64,000 bases of DNA from positions 79,021,562 to 79,085,561 of the forward strand of contig NC_135719.1 of the NCBI RefSeq assembly GCF_964656455.1, written 5' to 3'. The notes under the pieces were generated by a model. That model saw only the letters and a list, made by a program, of their open reading frames with translations, made no database searches and was not told where the DNA came from. Of this stretch, positions 45,562-58,176 are shown piece after piece. Each line of letters starts with the position of its first letter. Within the stretch, counting starts at the first letter, position 1. This DNA is from Halichoerus grypus. Its lineage: Eukaryota; Chordata; Mammalia; Carnivora; Phocidae. A program made the translations under genes and the position numbers.

Positions 45562-45879
45562 ATTTTTAAAGAGTCTTACAATAAAAACTAAGTTAACATA
45601 AAAATACAGTGAAATATTTTTTTTGCACCCTGGAGTTTGTGAAGGGAGATTCAGCTGGACTACAAACGAAAAGTAAAAATCCCATCTCCAGTTCCATTCT
45701 CCACGGAGATAATCACTGCTAACAGTTCTGAAGGAACACTTTCAGACGCTTTTCTCTACATATACAAGTTTATCCCCCCCCCCTTTTTTTTTGCATTACA
45801 CAAAGAGGACCACGCTTTAGACACTACTCTGCACTTAGTATATCTTGGAGACCTTGCCGGGTTAACACATCCACAGCCG

Positions 45880-46600
45880 CTTTGAAGCGGGCTGATACTC
45901 TCCTGCCTCAGCACACCCGGTTATTAGAAGCAGTGCGCGCACCACCTACTGCTCGGTACTGGCAGCCACTCTCCCTTCCAAGGAGCACACAGGAGAGGAG
46001 TGACTCATTCTCACTGGTCTCTTTCCGTGTCCTTGCATCCCCCGCCCCTGCCTCTCCCTCACGGTCTCCGCCGGCTCCTGCACTTTTCCTTTCACACCCA
46101 CACCCCGTCCCGAGCAGCCCGGAGGACGCGGCGGGCAGAGGCTCCCCGCCGGCGCTAGGCCCTCCCGACTCTCCCGAGCGTCCCAGGTGGCCGCGCTAGG
46201 CCCTTCCCGCCGGCTCCCCGCTGCCGAGCCCAGCGCCCCGGACCCAGGGCCCGCGCCAGCTTCTACCTGCACCCGGACCGTCCCCGGAACCCACGGGGCT
46301 GCAGACGCTGGCTGACGGTTCTCGGCAGCAGGAAGCCGGCGCCGGGCTCTCGGCTCCGCCAGTGGGCAGAGTGGAAGCCGGAGGAGGAGCGGGCGGGGCA
46401 CGGGGAGCGGGGAGGGGACGGCGCACGGGCGGAAACGCGGCTCGGGCGCGACGCGGCGCCCACGGTGCTGGCAGCGAGCACCGGGCCGCGGGGAACTGAG
46501 CTGCCGGCCGGGATCAGAACCCGTAGAGGACGCTGCAGCCTCTCCGGGGCCTGAGTTTAGTCCCCGCCCCACTCCCGTCCCTCCTCCCCACCCCCCACCC
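45880..46600 (-). promoter_or_regulatory. TEP1: CpG island: TEP1 promoter and noncoding exon 1
   Basis: The only strongly CpG-rich stretch inside the window away from the KLHL33 end. It carries GGGCGGGGC-type and CCCCGCCCC boxes and no TATA box. On minus, GGTGCAG|GTAGAAG at 46267/46266 is a good donor, so exon 1 is placed at about 46267 to 46500. It would splice to the exon 2 acceptor at 42856. The exact start site is not determinable from sequence alone. The 319-residue minus frame here is not a gene. Confidence 0.7.
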
Positions 46601-47237
46601 CCGCCTCCTTTCTCCTGTTGCATCTTCAAACTCCGTTTCTTGGGAAGGATTTTGGCATGTTCTCTACCTATCTGGGATCCTTTTCTCTTGGTGTCAAAGA
46701 TAGTTGGACTCTTAGTTCCTCCTAAAATTACTTGGTGAAAGTGGAAATAAAAGGTGAGAGAAAGTTTAATGGTCTGTAACCAGGTGAAAGGCAGTGGCCT
46801 GTAAGCAGGTGTAGATACGGAATAATGAAGGCAGAGGGAACTGCGAGCGTGCCAATGTCCACCTGGGAGAGAGCCGTGGATTACAAAGAATCTATTTGGA
46901 GCCATCCTGAAAGGCTAAGCAGAATTTTTCCCAGAAGGTAGGACCAGGCTCTGGAAAGAGACAAGTGACCTTTAGGATGGTATTGCTAGTACCATTTCAT
47001 AAAGAGCAGAACCAAACAGATAGTTGCAGGAGAAATATGCTTACCTTGGGTAAGACAGATTATCTGTCTTCTGGAAAATATCCCTTCCTTAGGGAGGTAC
47101 CCTTCATTCTCGGGTAAACACCTGAGCTTCAGCTCCGACTTGGGGGCATCCTATCTTCTCAAATTATTGAGCCAGATTCCAGTTTCTTTCCTTAGATGCT
47201 TCCCTTGCTACCTGCCTTATCAGTCCCAACACGCCCT

Positions 47238-47447
47238 TCTTTTTTTTTAAGATTTTTTTATTTATTCATTTGACAGAGACGCAGCGAGAGAGGGAACACA
47301 AGCAGAGGGAGGGGGAGAGGGAGGGGGAGAGGGAGAAGCAGGCTTCCCGCCGAGCAGGGAGCCGGATGCGGGGCTCGATCCCAGGATTCTGGGATCATGA
47401 CCTGAGCTGAAGGCAGACGCTTAACGACTGAGCCACCCAGGCGCCCC
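47238..47447 (-). mobile_element. CAN SINE, antisense
   Basis: Body ends GAGCCACCCAGGCGCCCC. The flanks CAACACGCCCTTCTT and CAACATGCCCTTCTT are the target-site duplication. Confidence 0.94.
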
Positions 47448-47614
47448 ACCAACATGCCCTTCTTATAACAAATATTTTTATGCCACCTTTACAATGCTGA
47501 CCTACAATGTATAAAAAATGTATTTTACCTACACACACAATTTAAAAATTTATAAAATGTCTAAAGAGATATAAAAGAATAGAAGGAAGATGATTTATTA
47601 TAAAACACTATGTG

Positions 47615-47799
47615 GGGGCGCTTCGTGGCTCAGAAGGTTAAGCATCTGCCTTTGGCTCAGGTTATGATCTCTCAGTGCCCAAGGCTCCAGCTCCCAGCTC
47701 AGCAGGGAGTCTGCTTCTCCCTCTCCCTCTGCCTCTCCCCCTGCTTGTGTTCTGTCTCTCTCTCTCAAATGAATAAATAAAATCTTTTAAAAAAATAAA
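47615..47799 (+). mobile_element. CAN SINE, sense
   Basis: Head GGGCGCTTCGTGGCTCAG. AAAACACTATGTG is present on both sides (about 47602 and 47801). Confidence 0.93.
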
Positions 47800-48438
47800 T
47801 AAAACACTATGTGTTTATATATGTAAATATTTGGGCACAACATTCAAGAAGACAATGTAGTACTCAGATACATGCAGCTCTATATAAAATTACCTTGACT
47901 GTAACAACTACAAATGCAGCATGATATGGGGATGTTACGATGGTGATTCAAATACCATGAATAGAGGTGCTGATGTGGCATGATTTTCCAAAATGACAAA
48001 TAATTTCTGGCAAATTTTAGAAAAAACAAGGTGTGATCATCCCATAATATTTATAGTAGTGGCATTCCTAGAAAGCTCAGGATATATTAAACCATATATA
48101 AAATGCCTTATGATTATATTTAAAATAAAATCAGATCCCTAATTACAATGAGTTTTCAACTACATGAGTGACTGGCAAATCATTCAAAGTTGTCAGTGAT
48201 GTAGGCATGTCCCTTATTATGTGGGAGGGCCCTGCACAGTTGCTGAATGTCTAGCATTCTTGGCTAGACATTAATCCTGCCCATTAAATGTCTACAGATA
48301 ACTCTAATAATTATGAGAGAAAAAAAGCCTCCACAAATTTTTGAATCCACTCCCTAGGTGCATTACTGCTCATTGGAGGTCCGTCTATAGGGGAAAGAGA
48401 AGAGTTTGGTGAAGGAACACCAGATCTAGGAAACCCAT

Positions 48439-48635
48439 GGGGCGCCTGGGAGGCTCAGTCGGTTAAGCCTCCGACTCTTAACTTCATTCAGGTCATGATC
48501 TCAGGGTCATGAGATGGAGCCCTGGGTCAGGGTCTATACTGGGCATTGAGCCTGCTTAACATTTTCTCTCTGCCCGTCCCCGCCCTCCTTATGCCCAAGC
48601 TCTCTCTCTCTCTCTAAAAAAAAAAAAAAAAGACA
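48439..48635 (+). mobile_element. CAN SINE, sense
   Basis: Head GGGGCGCCTGGGAGGCTCAG with the CCTCCGACTCTTAACTTC variant body and a poly(A) tail. Confidence 0.9.
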
Positions 48636-49092
48636 AAACAAAACAAAAAAAAACAGGAAACAGGAAAGAAGAGGTCCTGCAAGGAGACTGGAATGGTGAC
48701 ATATTTAAGAGAGGAAAAGAGTGGATTGCACATATGACTTCCTTCTGAAGGCCTAAATCTCCAAGGCTTCCTCCCCTTGGAACAAGGGGGATACCTTAGA
48801 TAATTGTCCCACCTCAAGGCCTCCTCGTCTGTAGCTCTCTGTGGGAACTATCTGCCCTACCAGTGAAAGAATAGGATATGCAAGCCCTTCCAACTTAATC
48901 CAATGAGCATTGAAGCCTCAGATCAGAGAACACTAATGATGCAGGAAGAATAGCAACAGGGACCCCCACTTCCTGATTTACTAGGAAGATCTAGAGTTTA
49001 CTTTCCAGTTAGCTGTAGCAACAAAGAAATTCAAGGCCGGCAAAGCCTAAACACTGGAACCACTGGAGATATTTTAAAAATTCCATAACCCC

Positions 49093-49324
49093 GGGGGCAC
49101 CTGGGTGGCTCAGTTGGTTAAGCCTCCAACTCTTGGTTTTGGCTCAGGTCATGATCTCAGGGTTATGGGATCCAACCTAGTGGCAGGCTCTGCTCTCAGC
49201 AGGGAGTCTACTTGAGATTCTCTCTCTCCCTCCCTCTACTCTTCCCCACCCCACACTCACGCAGTCTCTCCTTCTCTCTCTCTCTCAAATAAATAAATAA
49301 GTAAATAAATAAAATCTTTTTTTA
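49093..49324 (+). mobile_element. CAN SINE, sense
   Basis: Head GGGGGCACCTGGGTGGCTCA. The duplication AAAATTCCATAACCC flanks it and lies within a MER5-like element. Confidence 0.93.
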
Positions 49325-49780
49325 AAAATTCCATAACCCAGGCCACACCCCAGACCAATTAAATCACAGTCTCCAGAGTAGGACCCGGACCCCAGTAATT
49401 TTTGAAGCTCCCTAGATGATACTAATGTGCAGACAAGTTTGGGAACCTCTGCGCCAGGGTCTTGCTAATGAAACTATGGGCTGTGGACCACCATCATCAG
49501 CATCACCTTGTTAGAAACACAGACTCTCAGCCTCCACCCCTGACCTATGAATCACAAACTATAATTTAACAAGATTCCCAGATTATTCCCACTCACATTA
49601 AACATAGAGAAGCACTTATCTTGACAAGTGGAATGGGCCCTGGAGTCTCCATTTCCAAACCCTGGGGGCAAGGTCTTGCAACTGGTGTTTTAACAGGCTC
49701 TTCAGGTGATTTTGATATATGCCGCAGTTTAATAACCCCTGGTTAAAACTGGGGTTGCTGCTCACCACCCTCCACACCCC
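49325..49780. repeat. MER5-like DNA transposon remnants
   Basis: Two or three tandemly arranged pieces: CCAGTAATTTTTGAAGCTCC, ACCATCATCAGCATCACCTT and TCTTCAGGTGATTTTGATAT. These are typical of MER5A/MER5B copies. Confidence 0.65.
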
Positions 49781-51089
49781 TTGAAAATTTCTCATTCAGT
49801 AGATCTAGGATAGGACCGAAGAATTTGCATTTCTAACAAGTATTGCTCAGGTAATGTTGATTCTGATCTCTGATCCTGGGACCACATTTTGAAAACCACT
49901 GGTCTAGAGTGATTCCCCAGATGGAGAGAGAGTAACTTCCTACCCCACTGCAGTTTAATAAGGAAAGCCCCTGCCACACCTGAATTTCATATACATACTT
50001 TATATTTATTGGGCCCAATTTGATTCTGTCCCAGTTAGAGAGCCACTGACCAATCCCTAAGAGATATTTCAGCTGGATTTTGAGATAGCCAGATAAACCA
50101 TCTCTGCCTTGTAACAGACAAAATCTCTCGACTGGCAAAAAGTTTACAAAGTCCAAATTTAGTTTTTCTCTCCAGTGGACAGTTGTAAATGCACATTGCC
50201 AATATTTGTTCCTTTGAGTCCTGCTTTTCTAAATTAGCCACTCTCTTCGGTTGAAGCAACCTTTCTTCAGATTGTAGTGTCCAGGCTGATTCCTTTCTGC
50301 CATCCTCTCAGCTCTTTGAAGCCCCTTTATTAAGGGCCCTACCACCTATGAAAATTATTCATCTCTTCTCGTCTGTTTTATTGCACACTTCTTGTCCTCC
50401 CATTTTGATTCAACAAACACCTGTTCGCTATAATATTATATGTCAACTACACTTCAATTAAAATATTGTTTAATCTGTTAAGCATCTACCAAGTGCAAAT
50501 GATAGCCTGTAAAATGTATAAAACATGCATTCTTCTCAAGGTTTCACGATCTCAAGAAGGAGACAGACACATGCAGAAGTCACAAAAATAATAGGCGGAT
50601 TATGAGACATGCTATATTCCACTAGGGAACAAACTACAGGATTATGTGGGGTAGGGAGTTTGAGTAACTTCCTGGAGGGATAGGACTTTGAACTGGGAAG
50701 GGCGGGCCTCCTCCGATAAGAAGCTGAGAGGAGTGAAAGCCTGGGGAACGTAAAGGCCACTGGTTTCAATGGATTTGTTCTCTTTTGTGAATAAGTACCT
50801 TTAGATTTACAGCTTATGTTTCTGTTCAGTCTAACTACTGCCAACTTTGAAACATCATACAAGTTGTGATACATGAACAAGCACTTATTCGGTAACACCT
50901 GATAGCCCTAAGCAGCCCTTCTGGGACATCTGAAAGCCACATCAGCAGGTGGCAAGAACTTTAGGGCATTCTTCCTTCTGACTCCTCTAACTCAAAACAA
51001 CCCTGCATTTGGTCTCTGGCCTGTTAACATTAACTAACACCTCTCTTCACCTTCCTTCAAGGGATGTTTCCCATCATAAGCCCTCCCTC

Positions 51090-51680
51090 TCTGCCTAGTC
51101 TTCCTTACCAGGTATGGCAGATTAAAGTAGACAAAATTTTTTTGCTTCTCCTGCCACTAAGAAATGGTCTGATTTTTCACTTCTTGAATCTGGGATGACC
51201 TGGTGATTTGCTTGACCAATATATGTTGCAGAAGTGTCATTCTGGGACTTCTGAGGCTAGGTCAAAGGAACTTCACACCTTCCACCCAGGACTCTTGGAA
51301 TAATCCCTCTGGAGGCTGCCGAGTAAGTTCAACTACCCTTAGACTACCACATGGAAGAGGTCACATGCAGGTGCTTCAGTTTACGATCTCAGCTGAGATT
51401 AGTTTTCCAGCCACCCCCACCAGGGCACCAAACATGTGAACCCAGCTGTCTTGGGCACTCCAGACCAGCTCACTGACCAGCTGAATACAACCAAGTAACT
51501 TCCATCAATGAACATAGAACAGAAAAATCATCTAGCTAAACCCTGCCTAAAGTTAAGTGAAACCAATGACACATAAAATCATGAGAAATATAGTAAAATA
51601 GTTGTTGTTTTAAGTCACTAAGTTTTGGGTAGTTTGTTATGCATCATTGGCTACCTGGAACACTAGACCTGCAACATTTA
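51090..51680 (+). repeat. MLT1-like MaLR LTR remnant
   Basis: AAGTCACTAAGTTTTGGGTA and GTTTGTTATGCATCATTGGC near the 3' end, with CTTGAATCTGGGATGACCTG upstream, match old ERVL-MaLR LTRs. No internal viral coding sequence seen. Confidence 0.65.
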
Positions 51681-52844
51681 AGGCTAGTTTACATCAGATT
51701 ACATTGTAGTCAATCCACAGTCCTTAAACCTTTTAAATCACTTCGTAACACATTGGTTTGTGCAATAGTTCCTTGTAGTAGAATTGCTCATCCTGGGAGG
51801 TAGGTTAGCTGAAGTAGATGCCAATCCATGTGGCAAGCCTCTCTGCCTGGATAAGGAGCCTCATATCTATGGAATTGGCTACAATCCCTCATCATTCATC
51901 CAACAAATATTTATTCATTGACATCAAATTAATCAGCATCCAAACCAACCTCTCGGATGTAGGCAGTGAAGTCATGTTTCCCTAATAGCTGTACAGCCCC
52001 AGAGTTGTAGTCAACAAATCCAAGGAGACACTGTGGTGATCTATCAGATTCAGCACTCCTTCCCACCCTTGTGCCCTAGTATCTGTCTAGTCACTATGGT
52101 CAGGGAAGTGGACCTGTTTCTCAGCCTACAGAGAGGTATTGGGAAGAGGTCTTGACAGAAGACAGTGAACAGATTTAATATATTGTTCCACCTTCTTCCG
52201 CCTTTTGCATAAAAATATAATATCAACTTTCATAACGTCTTGGGATATTTGTTAAAGAGTATTAGCACTAAATAATCCCTGCTGTCTAAAACTCACTTAA
52301 TAGGTAACTTCAACACCTGCTCTGTGCATATTAGCAAACATGTGTTTGGACAGACTACACAAGTGGTTAGAGGCCATTTTGGGTGGCCACATTCTAGATA
52401 TGCAGCCCTAACAAAAACTTACCCGAATTCACTACAGAAGTTACTATGGCCAGGTACTCTGGCACTTAGCATTGCATCCCATAACACTGCTCCTTGTGAG
52501 GGCCTGAGAAGAGGAGTCCATGCTGTGGATCAGCTATCCTGGAGGCTGTAAACAGGGCTGGACAATCTTGCCTATAGCTTGCTAGCCGCATTTTAGCAGT
52601 TGGAGAAAAACAGCTGTTATCACTTTCCTAACTACTCATTAATTTCTCACTTGACAGTCCAAAGTGTTCAAATGACTTGCCCAGGTTGAAATAGTCAGTC
52701 AGAAAAAGGGCTAGGACTAGAATACAAGTCCCTTGATTCCCAGTCCAGACCTTGGCCACAGTAATCTGCTCCCTTTGACATGTCTTTAGCATTATTGCCT
52801 ACAGAAGACCACTGTTAAAATGAACTGTTGCCCTGGAGGCTTTT

Positions 52845-53043
52845 TTCTTTTTCTTTTTTAGGTTTTATTTATTTATTTATTTGAGAGAGAGAGAGAACAT
52901 GAGCAAGGGGAGGGGCAGAGGGAGAGGGAGAAGCAGACTCCCCGCTGAACAGAGAGCCCGATGTGGGCCTCGATCCCATGTCCCTAAGATCATGACCTGA
53001 GCCGAAGGCAGACGCTTAACTGACTGAGCCACTCATGTGTCCC
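52845..53043 (-). mobile_element. CAN SINE, antisense
   Basis: TTTATTTATTTATTTGAGAG at the tail side and GAGCCACTCATGTGTCCC at the head side. Confidence 0.9.
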
Positions 53044-53888
53044 TAGAGGCCCTTTTCATGAACACATTAAAAGAATATGTCAGCAGTCTATAAGTCTTGG
53101 AAGATGGGACCTGCCTGAGGAGTAAAGACTCATGTCAAAAAAGTAATCACATTAAAAACATGATCGGGATACCTGATCTCACATAGGACTTGAGTGCTGC
53201 TTCTGGGTGGATGGGGCATTTCAAAGTAAACTTTGGATGTAAAAATAGTGGACTTGGGGGAATCTTTTAATGGCTTGTAGGAATAATGAAATCAAACATG
53301 GGAATTAGGATAGTCCCAGGAAGAGTGGAATACTTGGCCACCATGTTAGAGTAATCTAAGATGGGGGTGGAGATGGTATAGTATAGTAACTAAATGTGCA
53401 CTCTGGAGTCCAACAGATCTGTGTCTAAATTCTGCTCTGCTACTGATGAGCTGTGTGACCTAGGCTGCAGAAGAAAATAAGGTAAATAATCTCATAAACC
53501 CTGAACTGAGTAAGAGACTGGTCTCTGAGTCTGCAATAAGTCCAGATGATGCTGATAAGGTAAAGGGGCCAGTCAAGATCCTCTCTTTGAAAAGTTTCAC
53601 CTGATATATTAACAATCCCTGGCTCAACACATCCTAGCAAATGAAACAAACTACTGGGAGGAAGAGCCCCTTGCTCTGGCTGAGCTTCTTTGAAATTCAC
53701 AACTAGTATGTGTTACAGCAGTTGTATATCAGACTCCTCAGGACTATGTCTCTAAGCCTCCAATGCCATTTATACCCGTTGATTGCTCCCATTTGCAGAT
53801 TCCAATGATGAGTTTCATGAATAAAGTGTACCACTCTGTGGAGGTGGATCTACACTGGAGAGGTAGCAAAACAAAGAAAGCAGGCTCA

Positions 53889-54073
53889 GGGGCGCCTGAG
53901 GGGCTCAGTCAGTTAAGCATCTGCCTTGGGCTCAGGTCATGATCCCAGGGTCCTGGGATGGAGACCCGTGTCATCAGGGAGTCTGCTTCTCTTTCTCCCT
54001 CTGCCCCTCCCCACCCCACTCATTCTTTCTCTCTCTCTCTCTCAAATAAATAAATAAAATCTTAAAAAAAAAA
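53889..54073 (+). mobile_element. CAN SINE, sense
   Basis: Head GGGGCGCCTGAGGGGCTCAG and the AAATAAATAAAATCTT tail. It abuts a MIR at 54080-54310. Confidence 0.92.
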
Positions 54074-54079
54074 GAAAGA

Positions 54080-54310
54080 AAGACAGTGGGCTTGAAATCC
54101 TTCTACTTGAGTTTGAATATACACTCAACATTTACAAACTATGTAACCTTAGGTAAATAAATTCACTCCTCTAAGCTTCAGTTTTTTTATCTGTAAAAAG
54201 GGGATAATAATAGCATCCACTTTGTATGGGTTGTATTGACATTTAAATGAGATAATGTATGTAAAGCATTTAACACACTGCCTGGTACATAGCAAGCACT
54301 ATAAAACAAG
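54080..54310 (+). repeat. MIR SINE
   Basis: GTTTTTTTATCTGTAAAAAG and ACTGCCTGGTACATAGCAAG are MIR phrases. More MIR-like pieces lie at about 53370-53465 and 54730-54860. Confidence 0.8.
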
Positions 54311-54864
54311 CAGTTTTTACTTTGTTATGAGAGAGTTGGCTTTCATCAGTGACAGTTTGCTTGAAAAGTATGCATTGGGGTTCACATTGCCTATCCGATG
54401 ATTACTCAAGCTGGTATATAGCTAGGAGACCCTAACCCTCTAAATGCCTTGGCCCTAGCTAGAGTCCAGATGAACCCACAGCCTTATCTTAGGAGCAATT
54501 TTAGGCCAGAGTAGCTGGGGATATACCTCGTAACCCTGTGTGTGGCACTCATGGTCCCAGGGGACTGTACAGCACATTATCTTGTTTGACATCATCTAGT
54601 TCACTGATCAAAAAGGATGTGGCCTTGGAACTTGGTTTACAGACTACCAGGGCATACTTTTCCAGATTTGCCTAGAAGTCCTTAAGACTATCCCAAGCTC
54701 TGGAGCTCACGACTCCACTAGCACTATGATGTTTATGGTACAGGTATGATCCCTAGTTTATGGACTAAGATACTGGCATTCAAAGTGATTAAGGGACTTA
54801 CAATTACCAAAGGAGCAATTGATCTGGGGCTCGAACCCAAGTGACTGATTCTAATTCAGTACAC

Positions 54865-55053
54865 TTTTTTTTTTTAAGATTTTATTTATTTATTTGAGAG
54901 AGAGAGAGAGAGAGCACAAGAGGGGAGAGGGTCAGAGGGAGAAGCAGACTCCTGCTAAGCAGGGAGCCCGATGTGGGACTCGATCCTGGGACTCCAGGAT
55001 CATGACCTGAGCCGAAGGCAGTCGCTTAACCAACTGAGCCACCCAGGTGCCCC
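54865..55053 (-). mobile_element. CAN SINE, antisense
   Basis: TAATTCAGTACACTTT occurs on both sides, an exact target-site duplication. The body ends GAGCCACCCAGGTGCCCC. Confidence 0.95.
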
Positions 55054-55497
55054 TAATTCAGTACACTTTCAAGCTGCCCTTTTTTTTCATTATTCTAATC
55101 AGAAATACAGATGATTACATCTTAAATTATCAGCTATAAAAATAATATCATGAACATCCTATCTCTTAGAGAAAAAAAGACTATAATCTCACTGCTAGTG
55201 ACATACACATATATCCCTGCATATATATATATGTGTGTGTGTGTGTATTTTTTTGTCCTGTATTACCATGAACTGTGATAAATTCATACTCTTCCACATA
55301 AAGCCCCTTGATCCCAGAGGTTAGCCAGGATTTGGAATGTAGTCTATGGCCCTGAAAGAGTAGTTAAGACTTTCCTGCCTATAGGCCTAAACTGTGATGC
55401 TTGTCCAAGCCAGCCTCTTGGTCCTCGTGTAAAGATATGTCACCTGGAAACTGCTTTCATCAAAAGTTTTCCTCTTCATTATCCAGACTGTGCCACA

Positions 55498-55600
55498 TAC
55501 TCCTGATCTGAGGGTCATGAGTTCAACCCTGCATTGGGCTCTACTCTGGGTGTGACGCCTACATTTAAAAACAAACAAACAAACAAACAAACAAAAACCC
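55498..55600 (+). mobile_element. Old CAN SINE 3' fragment, sense
   Basis: GGGTCATGAGTTCAACCCTG and GGGCTCTACTCTGGGTGTGA followed by an (AAAC)n tail. The older SINE subfamily is also represented antisense at about 55735-55870. Confidence 0.75.
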
Positions 55601-55734
55601 TAAATAATGAAAGCTAGAGACTTCTGTAATTAACTACTCTTATCTGCATACTTTTGGACCTTTGGCTGTCAGCTCCACCTGGGATGGAGCCATGCCCTTT
55701 TGGACAATATAGCTTTCTGCCACCTCTTTGGGTT

Positions 55735-55870
55735 TTTAAAAAAAATTTTTTTTCAGTTTATTTATGTATTTATTCATTTAAGTAATCTCTACACCCAGCA
55801 TGGGGCTTGAACTTACAACCCTGAGATCAAGAGTCACATGTTCCTCTGACTGAGCAAGCCAGGCACCCCC
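55735..55870 (-). mobile_element. Old CAN SINE, antisense
   Basis: CTACACCCAGCATGGGGCTT and CTGAGATCAAGAGTCACATG with a head-side CAGGCACCCC. Confidence 0.8.
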
Positions 55871-56779
55871 TCTGCCACCTCTTTGGATTGGAGAAATAAG
55901 AGAAGGCCCAGGAGAATGCATTCTCTGGAGCCAGGGGAGGAGAAATATTTAGGATAAGAGCCAATTTTAAGCCAATCCTGCAGAAAGATGAAGAAGAATG
56001 AGGATAGCCTTAGATTATTTGGTGAGAAGTAGGTCATGGTGACAATGAGGGAGGGTAGTTTCAATAGTGTGGTGGAGATAGGAGCCAAATTACAGGGGAC
56101 TTTTACATGCTTTTTATAAGAAAGAAACTCATACAAGAATCATTTGATAATGATGAAACATTTATTTAAGCCTGTCTTTGCCTACAAACTGCAAAGAACA
56201 TGTTCACAGAAGTTCATCCTAAAGACTCAATCCTCATAGTTCCTCGGGACCTTCAATTTCCTTCTTCTCTGGTTTCTTCAATCTTTCTTCCCTTTTCTCA
56301 TATATATCCTACTTATCCCTCCTCATATTCATCTACGCTCCAAAACAGAGATATAGGGGGAAAAAAGAACTTAATAATGAAATCTCAAAAATATAAACAA
56401 AAGTATGTCAAGCGCCTCCAGGCCAGGATGAAGAAAGGTACAAGAGAGGCTCCTTTATCTCACCCTTAGGAGCACGAGAATCTTAATAAACAATGGTAAT
56501 AGAAAACTGACCTACACAAAGAATTGGCCCTTCTTTGCCCTGAGCAGCTCAGGGGTCAGAAATGGAAATACCAGACAGGAAAGACTTAGGGGAGTTGTGA
56601 ATGGAGGGAATATACAATTAAGTGAAAGCTACTGTCTTCAGAAAAGCTCCAGAGAAGAGGGTGGGCTGGCAACAGCAGCAGAAGCCTCCGAAGAACCCTC
56701 TGGAATACGGACTTCTCCTTTGCTAGAGAGACACAGGGCACTACATGTCCCACTTGCTTCTTTTCTCTGACTGGAATGC

Positions 56780-57060
56780 CTTCCTCCTTCTCTGACTGGT
56801 GAGTTTCCAAGGGGTTTTCAAAGTCCAACTCAAACTACACCCATTTGATGATGACTTCCTTAGCAGAAGCCTTCCCTGGGCAGAGTTCACTCCTCCATTG
56901 TCTGGGCTATCATACCTCTAAGAGCGAGGGATACGAAGGATGAGATAAGTGGCCATACTCCTAAGTCCACTGACAAGTCTACCTGCTGGTCAGGAGCTCT
57001 CTGATCTCTGTGTCCTTAGGGCCTCATTTAGTGCCTGGAACATAGTAGGTGATAGATCAC
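56780..57060. repeat. L2-like remnant
   Basis: AGCAGAAGCCTTCCCTGGGC and TAGTGCCTGGAACATAGTAG are typical of L2/MIR 3' ends. Confidence 0.55.
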
Positions 57061-58176
57061 TCTGTAGGAGAAGGGAGAAGTGAAAAGAAAAAAGGGGAAA
57101 AAAGGAAGGAAGAGCAGGGTGGAGAAAGGGAGAAAGGAAGCATCTGACTTAACTTTTCCTGGCCAAAAAAAGGGAAATGGATCTTAAAAACTCTAGAGGA
57201 AAGGGAAAGAAAAGGGGGAAAACACTTTCCTGAGTCCTCTCTGCCTCTCACTTTTTCTCTCTGCCGCCTCCTCTCACAACTCCTCTCACAACTGAGGTAG
57301 GACCTCACACAGCAACTGTCCTGTTGTCAATCCTGACCCCTGAACCCACCCCCAAGGAAGGAAAGAAGCCAGTCAGGCTTCTGGCTTCTTCCACCCCACC
57401 CCCTCAAACCTCATCCCATCCCTTTCCCACTACAGACGCCTCACTCCTTCACCTGGCCTTCCTCCTCCTCCCCACACACAGCACTCCCACCTCTTCACCG
57501 GGGCGACTCAAGCCCCTGTGCAGCGCCAGGTCGGGACAAGGACTTCTGCCAAGAGGCTCTTAGGGGCAGCGTGCAGTGTGTGGGCTGAGGAAACGCCGGA
57601 CTGAGCCTGCAATTACCTGAGAAAGAATATTGCCAAGAGGGCTTAGGTGTCCCAGGGGTTGGAGAGTAGAAAGGAGCAAGTCCTGAAAAAGGGAAGAGCA
57701 TGACAATTACAGTCCTTTCCCCCACACTTCTCAAACTCTTTCAGGGGTGGCCTTTCCACAGTTTTCATCTTGATCCATGAGTCAGAATCATCAGATTTCT
57801 GACTGTCCTCTCATGGCCCCTACACATTGACTATTGGACCTTCTTAATTATCTTCCCAGCCAGATGTGCCTGCCCCACCAACAACGGGGTCAGGGTCCCT
57901 AAACCTTGTAGAGTGGCTCCTGGGCCTCCTCGCCTTATCCAGGCATTCAGCTGCTTCCCCCTCTCCAGCAGCCTTTTCCAGGAATTCTGGAGCTACCTTT
58001 TGCTCAATGAAGATCATATATACAAAAGCAGTTTGTGAGTTATAGAACACTGTGCTGGAATAAAATGCTATCGTGAATAAAACCTTCTCTTTCTCCCCCC
58101 ATCATCTCTGTCCTTCTCTCATGATGTTTCTGATCCCTTCCTCCGCCCCCTGCCCCCATCCACTGCTGCTCCCCAC

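Larger units (their letters stand above)
42857..46266. other. TEP1 intron 1, repeats only
   Basis: It holds a MIR at about 43840-44060 (TGTGCCTCAGTTTCCTCATC), L2-like sequence at about 44060-44880 and a sense CAN SINE at 45367-45561. No coding exon was recognised. The GC-rich CpG island starts in its promoter-proximal end. Confidence 0.55.
8580..46500 (-). other. TEP1: TEP1 gene span (55 exons)
   Basis: Telomerase-associated protein 1 (TP1): a large RNA-binding protein of telomerase and of the vault particle. The gene runs from a likely noncoding first exon in the CpG island (about 46267-46500) to a poly(A) signal at 8598-8603. I parsed 54 coding exons between 42832 and 8680. Their phases all join, giving about 2,659 codons. 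Human TEP1 is about 2,627 residues, and most of the difference is one extra 30-residue N-terminal repeat. Domain order: N-terminal repeats 1-150, TROVE about 250-700, DUF4062-like about 935-1030, NACHT about 1150-1420, a helical linker, then WD40 propellers from about 1700 to the end. No inactivating change was seen. Exon blocks are itemised in separate entries. Confidence 0.93.
46600..58176. other. Intergenic region between TEP1 and KLHL33
   Basis: About 11.6 kb with no convincing coding exon on either strand. It holds at least eight CAN SINEs, MER5-type, MIR, MLT1-like and L2 repeats, and simple repeats including a TA/TG tract at about 55218-55247 and an (AAAC)n run at about 55566-55600. 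The stretches about 47820-48430, 50000-51050, 51690-52550 and 57060-57840 show nothing I can name. Confidence 0.6.

Noticed and set aside
45946..46905. 319-codon minus-strand ORF
   Set aside because: It lies in the GC-rich TEP1 CpG island, where stops are rare. The composition is low complexity and there is no family resemblance.
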